Below are positions 1-5,430 of a stretch of DNA of 12,676 nucleotides, one piece after another. The notes beneath the pieces were generated by a model that was not told the origin of the DNA, searched no databases, and saw only the letters and a program-made list of their open reading frames with translations. A program made the translations under genes and the position numbers. The first letter of the stretch is position 1, and every line of letters begins with the position of its first letter. This DNA is from an uncultured Acidimicrobiales bacterium (GTDB lineage Bacteria; Actinomycetota; Acidimicrobiia; Acidimicrobiales; SZUA-35). Location: positions 1 to 12,676 of the forward strand of contig CALLIQ010000568.1 of assembly GCA_938008925.1 (NCBI GenBank). The letters run 5' to 3'.

Positions 1-37
1 CTTCTCTGGTGTTTTCCCAGGGTTTTGCCCGGTCGGT

Positions 38-43
38 TACGCT
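38..43 (+). promoter_or_regulatory. -10 element of a probable leaderless promoter for the Crp/Fnr gene
   Basis: TACGCT fits TANNNT and ends 8 nt before the ATG at 52, so transcription should start at or next to the start codon. No convincing -35 hexamer is visible in the short upstream sequence, and no Shine-Dalgarno sequence precedes the ATG. The call rests on the same arrangement recurring at other genes in the window. Confidence 0.5.
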
Positions 44-51
44 CGGCGGCG

Positions 52-693
52 ATGTGGGAACACCTGGTTGAGACCCTCGACGACGACGTTCGGGCTCGCC
101 TCTCCGAAATCATGACCACGCGTCGCACGGCGAAAGGTGACTCACTGTTCGTCGAAGGGGACCCCGGCGACGCGCTCCACGTCATCGACAGCGGGCACGT
201 GCTGGTCGAGCGGGTCACCCTGCAGGGCGACCGGGTCGCGGTCGCGTTGCGCGGCCCGGGTGACCTCATGGGCGAGCAGGCGCTGATCACCGACGAAGTA
301 CGGGGCGCAACCGCGCTCGCCGTCACGCCACTGGTCACCCGCGTGCTGAGCCGGAAGGAGTTCGAACGATTGCGCGTCGAGCTCCCCAAGCTCAACGACC
401 TCTTGGTCCGAATGCTCGACGCCCGGGTGCGCGAGGCGGGCAATCTGTTGCTCGAGGCCCGCCATCACCCGGCGGAGCTGCGGGTCCGGCGCCGCCTCTC
501 CGAACTCAGCACGCTGTTCGGCGAAGACATCCCGCTCACCCAGGCAACGGTCGCCGCGCTCGCGGGAACCACCCGGCCGACGACGAATGCGGCCCTGCGC
601 GATCTCGAAGCCGAGGGCATCTTGCGACTCCGGCGGGGAGGCATCGTGATGATCGACGCCGATCGCCTCCACGCGGGCGACCTCGACGCCTGA
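52..693 (+). CDS. Crp/Fnr-family transcriptional regulator
   Basis: This is a 213-aa cytoplasmic DNA-binding regulator of the usual family length. Residues about 5-105 form a cyclic-nucleotide-binding-like beta-barrel, with FVEGDPGDALHVIDSGHV and the phosphate-cassette-like run GDLMGEQ...RGATALA. A long dimer helix covers about 105-135. A winged helix-turn-helix covers about 145-205 (LTQATVAALAGTTRPTTNAALRDLEAEGIL). In E. coli CRP the nucleotide is bound by Glu72, Arg82 and Ser83. Here Glu75 and Arg84 are kept but the Ser position is Gly, so the effector may not be cAMP. No Cys cluster is present, which argues against an FNR iron-sulfur sensor. The ATG at 52 is preferred over a TTG at 25 because a TANNNT box sits 8 nt upstream. 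The gene is convergent with the PLD gene and their stop codons abut. Targets are unknown. Confidence 0.93.
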   Translation: MWEHLVETLDDDVRARLSEIMTTRRTAKGDSLFVEGDPGDALHVIDSGHVLVERVTLQGDRVAVALRGPGDLMGEQALITDEVRGATALAVTPLVTRVLSRKEFERLRVELPKLNDLLVRMLDARVREAGNLLLEARHHPAELRVRRRLSELSTLFGEDIPLTQATVAALAGTTRPTTNAALRDLEAEGILRLRRGGIVMIDADRLHAGDLDA

Positions 694-703
694 TCAGATC
701 AGG
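689..703. terminator. Hyphenated palindrome across two convergent stop codons
   Basis: CCTGATC, one central A, then GATCAGG is a perfect 7-bp inverted repeat. It contains the stop codons of both convergent genes (TGA at 691-693; TCA, the minus-strand stop, at 694-696). As RNA it could fold as CCTGA-TCAGA-TCAGG, a 5-bp stem, which is weak for a terminator. It could equally be a protein-binding site. No U-tract follows on either strand. Confidence 0.3.
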
Positions 704-1845
704 TCGGAGACCACCGACGCGGCCCGTTCGGCTGCTCGCTGAACGAGGGAACGTTCGGCCCACCGAGTCGGATCGATCAACTCGCTGTTGGTGAGATCGT
801 CGTCGAAGTCGGCGTCGAGCTGACGGACGACGTCTTCGTCGAACACCACCAGGTTCACCTCTTCGTCGAACTGGAACGAACGTTGATTGAGGTTGGCTGA
901 TCCGACCGAAGCGACCGTGCCATCGACGGTGAGGATCTTCGCGTGCAACATGGTGCGGTCGTACGAGCGAATGTCGATGCCCTCGTCGAGCAGCTCGGCG
1001 TAGCGAGCCTCGCCGACGATCTGGACGAAGCGCTTGTCGGCATGCGGGCCGGGGACGAGCACCTCGACCGACACCCCGCGGTGAGCGGCGTCGATGAGGC
1101 GAGCGGACAGTTCATCGTCGGGATTGAAGTACGCGGTGGTGATCCGGAGGCGTTCGTCGGCCAGGCCGATGAGCACCTCGAGCATCGTGGCGATGTCGTT
1201 GCCGCCCGCTTCGGCGGCGCCGGCGATCACCTGCACGGTCGACGGGCCGTCGGCGACATGAGCGGGGAATCGATCGAACATCTCGTCGATCTCGAGCGGA
1301 CCCGTTTCGACCCAATTGTCGATGAACGCACCCCGGAGGCCGTCGACCGCTGGACCGCGGACTCGAAAGTGGGTGTCGCGCCACTCGTCGGGGGAGGAGG
1401 CCGTGCCCGTCCACTCTTCGGCGATCCCGACGCCGCCGGTGAAGGCGATGGTCTCGTCGCAGACGAGCACCTTGCGGTGGGTCCGGTGGTTCGCCCTGCT
1501 CAGCGGTGAATCGACCGGCCGGAACCAGCGCAGGTCGCAACCGGCCGCCCGCATGGCATCGACCTGGCTGCTGAGGATGTGGCGCGATCCGAGGGTGTCG
1601 AGCAAGACGCGCACGCGCACGCCGCTGCGAGCGCGCTCGGCGAGCGCATCGGTGAAACGGTCGGTGATCGGGCCCTTCCAGAAGACGAAGGTCAGGAAGT
1701 CGATGGAGTACGACGCCGACCCGATCGCCTCCAACATGGCATCGAAGATCTCATCGCCGTTGCGGAGCACGTCGATGTGGTTCCCGTCGGTCGCCGGGAC
1801 GCCGAGCAGCGCCTCCATCCGGCGCCGCCACTCCGCACCGTTCAT
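694..1845 (-). CDS. Phospholipase D / cardiolipin synthase-like protein
   Basis: This 383-aa protein has two PLD-family HxK(x)4D motifs: HRKVLVCD at residues 123-130 and HAKILTVD at 301-308. Each is followed by the expected Gly/Ser-rich strand (TGG; GSANLNQRSF with the downstream EE). Known relatives form a phosphohistidine intermediate and move phosphatidyl groups, for example joining lipids into cardiolipin or hydrolysing phospholipids. The N-terminus starts close to the first catalytic domain and has no transmembrane helices, so it resembles soluble or peripheral ClsB-type enzymes more than two-helix ClsA types. The ATG at 1845 lies 13 nt after the stop of the coiled-coil gene on the same strand, with no separate promoter box, so the two are probably one transcript. 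Synthase versus phosphodiesterase activity cannot be told from sequence alone. Confidence 0.9.
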   Translation of the reverse strand: MNGAEWRRRMEALLGVPATDGNHIDVLRNGDEIFDAMLEAIGSASYSIDFLTFVFWKGPITDRFTDALAERARSGVRVRVLLDTLGSRHILSSQVDAMRAAGCDLRWFRPVDSPLSRANHRTHRKVLVCDETIAFTGGVGIAEEWTGTASSPDEWRDTHFRVRGPAVDGLRGAFIDNWVETGPLEIDEMFDRFPAHVADGPSTVQVIAGAAEAGGNDIATMLEVLIGLADERLRITTAYFNPDDELSARLIDAAHRGVSVEVLVPGPHADKRFVQIVGEARYAELLDEGIDIRSYDRTMLHAKILTVDGTVASVGSANLNQRSFQFDEEVNLVVFDEDVVRQLDADFDDDLTNSELIDPTRWAERSLVQRAAERAASVVSDLI

Positions 1846-1858
1846 GGCGCCTGGCCAT

Positions 1859-2782
1859 TCACGACGCTTTGACGGTGATCGACAGTCCGTGAGCGCTCGT
1901 GACGTCGACCAGGTCGTGGTCGATCGCGGGGACGATCACGTTCATCGTCGTGTCGTCATCGTCGGTTGCGAAGAGCTCGATCGTCACGTCGGCGTCGCCG
2001 GTCACGCGCAGCGTCGACGGCGCCGGCTCGCGCGATGCGGACGCCAGGATCTCCTGGGCCACCCGAAGCAGCAGCTGGCGGCGCGACGGATCGTCGATGG
2101 GTTCCGCTTGCCAGTCGATCGTGATGAAGGCGCCGACCTCTTCGCGCAGCGCAGAGGCTTCGATCTCGACGGCCGTGCGGACGGGATCGGTGCTCGTCTC
2201 GAACGGGCTTGCATCGGTTTCGGGATTGACGGCGACGCTGTGAGCCCACGTCCGTTCGCTCCGCGCCAGCTCGAGCTGCCACAGAGTGGTGATGTCGTCG
2301 CTGCCGTTCGCAGCGGGTTCACCGAGCACGAGGGCGGGTTGTTCCTTGACCCGATCCATTTCTTCTCGCAGCGCGTCGCGATCGTCGATCAGGGCGACGA
2401 CCTGATCGTGGAGGTCGTCCGCTCGGGCGACGGCGTCGTCGCGCTCCTTGTCGCTCGCGTCGAGCGCCACCTCGTTCGCGCGGATGGTCTCGTTCGCCGA
2501 TGCCAGCTCGACCTCGATCTCTGCGACACGGTTGCGGGCATCGCCGAGATCGGAGGCGGTCTCTTCGAGCTTTCTGGTCGACGCGGTCGCCTCGGCTTCG
2601 TAGCCCCGCACCGCCTCGTCGTGTGTACGCCGGTTGTCCGCCAGCTCGGTCCTGGTGGCGGTGAGCTGCCCGAGGGTCGAGTCGTGCTCGCTGGTGAGCG
2701 AACGGAGTCGACGAAGCGCGCTGAGCCACAGGATCGCTGCGATGACAGCGATCACGGCGAGAACGACCACGGCAACCTGCAT
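1859..2782 (-). CDS. Membrane-anchored coiled-coil protein with a possible degenerate GHKL-like C-terminus
   Basis: This is a 307-aa protein that I cannot assign to a named family. Residues 2-21 form one hydrophobic helix (VAVVVLAVIAVIAAILWL), followed by basic residues (RRLR) that suggest a cytoplasmic C-terminus. Residues about 27-147 are a long charged heptad-like coiled coil with few helix breakers. After a Gly/Pro linker (148-160) comes a 150-residue globular part. Within it, QLLLRVAQEILASAS followed by VTIELFATDDDD (about 236-277) looks like the N-box and following strands of a histidine-kinase-type GHKL ATPase, but the usual Asn is Ser248 and no G-box glycines are seen. The start at 2782 is chosen over an in-frame ATG at 2839 because TACGGT lies 7 nt upstream and it puts the membrane helix at the very N-terminus. 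It is the first gene of a likely operon with the PLD enzyme. Confidence 0.8.
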   Translation of the reverse strand: MQVAVVVLAVIAVIAAILWLSALRRLRSLTSEHDSTLGQLTATRTELADNRRTHDEAVRGYEAEATASTRKLEETASDLGDARNRVAEIEVELASANETIRANEVALDASDKERDDAVARADDLHDQVVALIDDRDALREEMDRVKEQPALVLGEPAANGSDDITTLWQLELARSERTWAHSVAVNPETDASPFETSTDPVRTAVEIEASALREEVGAFITIDWQAEPIDDPSRRQLLLRVAQEILASASREPAPSTLRVTGDADVTIELFATDDDDTTMNVIVPAIDHDLVDVTSAHGLSITVKAS

Positions 2783-2789
2783 CGCCAAG

Positions 2790-2795
2790 ACCGTA
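2790..2795 (-). promoter_or_regulatory. -10 element of a probable leaderless promoter for the coiled-coil/PLD operon
   Basis: On the minus strand this reads TACGGT and is 7 nt from the ATG at 2782. It lies back to back with the plus-strand box at 2848-2853, giving a compact divergent promoter region of 78 bp. No good -35 match was found. Confidence 0.5.
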
Positions 2796-2847
2796 GCCGC
2801 CCCGCCGAGCCGTGCGTAGCGCCCGGTCGGCGTCGCCATCGTCGCGG

Positions 2848-2853
2848 TAGGGT
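2848..2853 (+). promoter_or_regulatory. -10 element of a probable leaderless promoter for the 82-aa gene
   Basis: TAGGGT ends 7 nt before the ATG at 2861, matching the TANNNT spacing at other starts in this window. No convincing -35 element is seen about 17 nt upstream. The box falls within the N-terminal extension of the opposite ORF, which supports the shorter start (2782) for that gene. Confidence 0.5.
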
Positions 2854-2860
2854 CGCGGCC

Positions 2861-3109
2861 ATGGGCTTCATTCGACGTACGTTCACCCGTCGGTTCCCGC
2901 TCCTCGGGCGGCTCGGCGACGTCGCCATCGTCGGCGGTACCGCGTTGCGCTTCGCCAACCGGCGTGGCCTGATCAGCGACGACATGGCCAAGAAATTCGG
3001 CGCTCCCACCAGTTCCGCGGGGTCCTCGGTCTCCGCTGGTGAGATCGCTCTGGCGGTCGCCGCCGCCTATCGCTTGGCGACGAAGGCCCGCACCCGTCGG
3101 TCGAGCTGA
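2861..3109 (+). CDS. Small basic protein of unknown function
   Basis: This 82-aa protein is not recognised. The N-terminus is strongly basic (MGFIRRTFTRRF). A short hydrophobic patch follows (DVAIVGGTALRFA, residues 20-32), then a basic stretch (NRRG...AKKFG). A Ser/Gly-rich linker leads to an Ala-rich helix (EIALAVAAAYRLATKAR). Neither hydrophobic patch is long enough for a confident transmembrane helix, so peripheral membrane or nucleic-acid contact are both possible. It has its own -10-like box 7 nt upstream, G/C-rich third codon positions and a stop at 3107. PolX follows on the same strand after about 73 nt that include a GC-only hairpin. The shared direction hints at linkage to PolX but does not show it. 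Confidence 0.65.
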   Translation: MGFIRRTFTRRFPLLGRLGDVAIVGGTALRFANRRGLISDDMAKKFGAPTSSAGSSVSAGEIALAVAAAYRLATKARTRRSS

Positions 3110-3122
3110 CGTGTGCGATCAC

Positions 3123-3140
3123 GGCGGGGATCGACCCGCC
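3123..3140 (+). terminator. GC-rich hairpin between the 82-aa gene and polX
   Basis: GGCGGG, a 6-nt loop GATCGA, then CCCGCC forms a perfect 6-bp all-GC stem, 13 nt after the stop at 3109. There is no U-tract. If polX instead starts at the GTG at 3111, this hairpin would lie inside its coding region. Confidence 0.35.
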
Positions 3141-3182
3141 GACCGGCGCGAAGTCGATGAGCGTCAGGTCGACCGGCGAGAT

Positions 3183-4919
3183 GTGTCAGCGATGCTCGAC
3201 GAGCTGGCGCTGCTCACCACACTGAAGGAAGAGAGCCCGCAGTCGTTCAAGGTCCGGGCGTATGAGAACGCGAAGCAAGCGCTCGAAGGTGACGGTCGCA
3301 ACCCGGCCGATCTCTCGGCCACCGACCTGACGAAGATCAAGGGCATCGGCAAGGCGACGGCGGCGAAGATCCGTCAGTTCGTCGACACGGGAACGGTCGA
3401 CAAGCTCGAGGAGCTGCGCGAGCGGTTCCCGCCTTCGGTGGTCGAGCTCAGTCGGATCCCTGGCATGGGCCCGAAGACGCTCCGCCTGGTTCGCGATGAG
3501 CTCGATGTGCACGACGTCGATGCGCTCAAGGAGGCGATCGCCAACGAGCAGCTCCGCACGCTGCCGGGCATGGGGGCGACCAGCGAGGCGAAGATGGCAA
3601 AGGCGATCGAGCGACTCGGGCTGTCGGGCAAGGACCGGCGAACCCCGATCGCTGACGCCCTTCCGCTCGCCCTGCGTCTCGTCGAGGATCTCCGCTCGCT
3701 CGATGGTGTGGTCGAGGCCACGCACTGCGGGAGTCTCCGTCGCTTCTCGGAAACCATCGGCGACATCGACATCACCGTCGCTGCGGTCGACGACGGAGCG
3801 GCCGCCGCCGTCATGGACGTCGTTCGCTCGCATCGCGAGGCTGTCGACATCGTCGTGTCAGGGGAAACGAAGACGTCGTTCCTGACCAAGACCGGACTCC
3901 AGGTCGATGTTCGCGTCGTCGCTCCCGATCAGTTCGGGGCGGCGACGATGTATTTCACCGGGTCGAAGGCGCACAACATCGCGTTGCGTCAACGTGCCAT
4001 CGATCGGGGCGCACTCCTCAACGAGTACGGGCTCTTCGCCCTCGACGAGAACGGTGACGCTGGTGAGGTCATCGCCAGTGAGACCGAGACGTCAATCTAC
4101 GAAGCGCTCGACATGGCCTACGTCGTTCCACCGATGCGCGAGGCGACCGGAGAGGTCGAGGCAGCAGCGGACGGGGATCTTCCCGAGCTCGTCGAGCTCT
4201 CACACATCCGCGGCGATCTGCACTACCACACGGACCGCTCCGGCGATGGCCGATCCTCGTTGGCCGACATGGTCGCCGAAGCCGCCGGGAAGGGGTACGA
4301 GTACCTCGCCATCACCGACCACGGCGAGGATCTCGCCATCAACGGCTCGACCGCCGAGGAGATGCTCGAGCACCGGGAGGCGATCCGGGCGCTGCAACCG
4401 GAGTACCCGGACATGACGATCCTCTACGGCTGTGAGCTCAACATCGGTCCGAAGGGCGGCCTCGACTACGACGCCGATTTTCGGGCGCTCTTCGACTACA
4501 CCGTGGCCTCGGTGCATTCGTCGTTCGATGCTTCGGCCAAGGATCAGACCAAACGATTGGTCGCAGCGATCGCCGACCCGACCGTCAACTCCATCGGGCA
4601 TCTCACCGGGCGGTACATCGGTCGCCGTCCCGGCATCGAGATCGAAACGGACATCGTGTTGGAGGCGCTCCACCACTTCGACGTGGCGCTCGAGGTCAAT
4701 GGCGCGCTGCAACGCCTCGACGCCGCATCGTCGGTGGTTCGCCGGGCGGTCGACCGGGGAGTGAAGCTGGTGATCAACACCGACAGCCACCACACCTCCG
4801 AGCTGGGGCGGATGGAGTACGGCGTGCTCACCGCGCAGCGCGGCTGGGCGCCGCGCGACCTCGTGGTGAACACATGGGAGCGAGAAGCGTTTCTGGCGTG
4901 GGCCGGCCATCGGCGCTGA
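3183..4919 (+). CDS. polX: DNA polymerase/3'-5' exonuclease PolX
   Basis: This is a family X DNA polymerase fused to a PHP phosphoesterase, a gap-filling repair polymerase with its own exonuclease. It is 578 aa from the GTG at 3183, close to the roughly 570 aa of bacterial PolX. Three helix-hairpin-helix-like segments are visible: IKGIGKATAAKI (52-63), IPGMGPKTLRLV (92-103) and LPGMGATSEAKM (128-139). The Pol beta palm has GSLRR...IGDIDI with Asp194 and Asp196, and the third Asp in LQVDVRVV (Asp242). YFTGSKAHN is at 258-265. The PHP domain keeps its metal ligands: His347 and His349 (GDLHYHT), Asp379-His380 (ITDHGE), Glu418, His445, His473, and Asp534/His536 (NTDSHH). Both activities should therefore be intact. 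The start is uncertain: ATG 3192 loses three residues and GTG 3111 adds 24. Weak GGCGAG at 3175-3180 could serve the ATG at 3192. Confidence 0.95.
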   Translation: MSAMLDELALLTTLKEESPQSFKVRAYENAKQALEGDGRNPADLSATDLTKIKGIGKATAAKIRQFVDTGTVDKLEELRERFPPSVVELSRIPGMGPKTLRLVRDELDVHDVDALKEAIANEQLRTLPGMGATSEAKMAKAIERLGLSGKDRRTPIADALPLALRLVEDLRSLDGVVEATHCGSLRRFSETIGDIDITVAAVDDGAAAAVMDVVRSHREAVDIVVSGETKTSFLTKTGLQVDVRVVAPDQFGAATMYFTGSKAHNIALRQRAIDRGALLNEYGLFALDENGDAGEVIASETETSIYEALDMAYVVPPMREATGEVEAAADGDLPELVELSHIRGDLHYHTDRSGDGRSSLADMVAEAAGKGYEYLAITDHGEDLAINGSTAEEMLEHREAIRALQPEYPDMTILYGCELNIGPKGGLDYDADFRALFDYTVASVHSSFDASAKDQTKRLVAAIADPTVNSIGHLTGRYIGRRPGIEIETDIVLEALHHFDVALEVNGALQRLDAASSVVRRAVDRGVKLVINTDSHHTSELGRMEYGVLTAQRGWAPRDLVVNTWEREAFLAWAGHRR

Positions 4920-4956
4920 CCTGCTCGGCGCTCGTTCCAACGCAGCGAAGAAATCT

Positions 4957-4969
4957 CCCGAAAATCGGG
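4957..4969 (+). terminator. Small hairpin after polX
   Basis: CCCGA, loop AAA, then TCGGG, 38 nt after the polX stop. The 5-bp stem overlaps the first copy of the 24-bp repeat. It may be a weak terminator or part of the repeated element. Confidence 0.3.
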
Positions 4970-5007
4970 TGGAGCGCTCATGAGAAAATCGGGTGGAGCG
5001 CTCATGA
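4960..5007. repeat. Perfect 24-bp tandem duplication
   Basis: Two identical 24-bp units lie head to tail at 4960-4983 and 4984-5007. Each begins GAAAATCGGG and ends GAGCGCTCATGA. Each unit holds the 8-bp palindrome GAGCGCTC, and CTCATGAG forms a second palindrome at each unit's right edge. It lies between the polX stop and the 99-aa gene. The length is a multiple of three, but no frame through it looks like a real protein. Possible readings are replication slippage in a neutral spacer, a pair of operators, or a fragment of a dispersed genomic repeat. Confidence 0.9.
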
Positions 5008-5024
5008 GTCGAACGGCCCATGCC

Positions 5025-5030
5025 GATACA
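5025..5030 (+). promoter_or_regulatory. Possible -10 element for the 99-aa gene
   Basis: GATACA ends 5 nt before the ATG at 5036. It resembles the GATACT box of the hydrolase gene but lacks the final T and sits slightly close, so support is weak. Confidence 0.3.
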
Positions 5031-5035
5031 GACCT

Positions 5036-5335
5036 ATGCCGCTTCGCACCACCTCGTTGTCTTCGATCGACACGGTCACGCTGCTCAGCCGATTCCAACC
5101 CGCAGACGACGGCGTCTTCGGAGCGGACAGTCGCCCGGCGGCCCCGGTTTTCGAGTGGCTCGAGGATGCGATGGAACGAGCGGAAACCGCACAGACAAGG
5201 CGATTGATCGCCGACGTGCTCGGTGACGTGCGAGCCCTCGGGCCCATCGACGACGACCTCGTCGAGTTGGTGATCGGCGCCCTCGCATCGGTCGACGCAG
5301 CGCTGGATCTCGACCGCTCGGGCTACATCGCCTGA
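5036..5335 (+). CDS. Hypothetical 99-aa acidic protein
   Basis: This protein is not recognised. It is acidic and predicted mostly helical after an N-terminal segment: VFEWLEDAMERAETAQTRRLIADV, a turn, then DDDLVELVIGALASVDAALDLD. It has no signal peptide, membrane helix or Cys. Third codon positions are strongly G/C in the second half, as in the neighbours, and a strong hairpin begins 6 nt after the stop. Both argue for a real gene. The ATG at 5036 excludes the 24-bp repeat and polX overlap that a longer reading from 4874 would include. It may be transcribed alone or after polX. Confidence 0.6.
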   Translation: MPLRTTSLSSIDTVTLLSRFQPADDGVFGADSRPAAPVFEWLEDAMERAETAQTRRLIADVLGDVRALGPIDDDLVELVIGALASVDAALDLDRSGYIA

Positions 5336-5341
5336 CCGACC

Positions 5342-5367
5342 GTGGCCGCTCGTTTCGAGTCGGCCAC
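5342..5367 (+). terminator. Strong hairpin terminator after the 99-aa gene
   Basis: The left arm GTGGCCGCTCG (5342-5352) and loop TTT are followed by CGAG, one bulged T, and CGGCCAC (5356-5367). This gives an 11-bp GC-rich stem starting 6 nt after the stop at 5335. There is no U-tract, which is common for actinobacterial hairpins. It separates the 99-aa gene from the DUF2510 gene promoter. Confidence 0.65.
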
Positions 5368-5416
5368 ACGACGGGGAATCTTGCTCGGTCCTTGGTTTGG
5401 CGGACCCGGCTGGCAA

Positions 5417-5422
5417 TAGCCT
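5417..5422 (+). promoter_or_regulatory. -10 element of a probable leaderless promoter for the DUF2510 gene
   Basis: TAGCCT ends 8 nt before the ATG at 5431. A possible -35, TTGGTT at 5392-5397, is 19 nt upstream, which is slightly long spacing. The box lies just downstream of the preceding gene's hairpin. Confidence 0.5.
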
Positions 5423-5430
5423 CGCCCGCA

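Noticed and set aside
52..693. FNR-type iron-sulfur oxygen sensor
   Set aside because: The protein has no N-terminal Cys cluster, and indeed no Cys.
1316..2860. Long plus-strand frame extending upstream of the 82-aa gene
   Set aside because: It is antisense to the PLD and coiled-coil genes, both well supported. Only the part from the ATG at 2861, behind a -10 box, is kept as a gene.
4960..5007. CRISPR-like array
   Set aside because: There are only two directly adjacent units with no spacers and no cas genes nearby.
4200..5021. Minus-strand frame beginning with the HERSTRFS repeat
   Set aside because: Most of it is antisense to the PHP domain of PolX. The peptide repeat just reflects the 24-bp DNA duplication.
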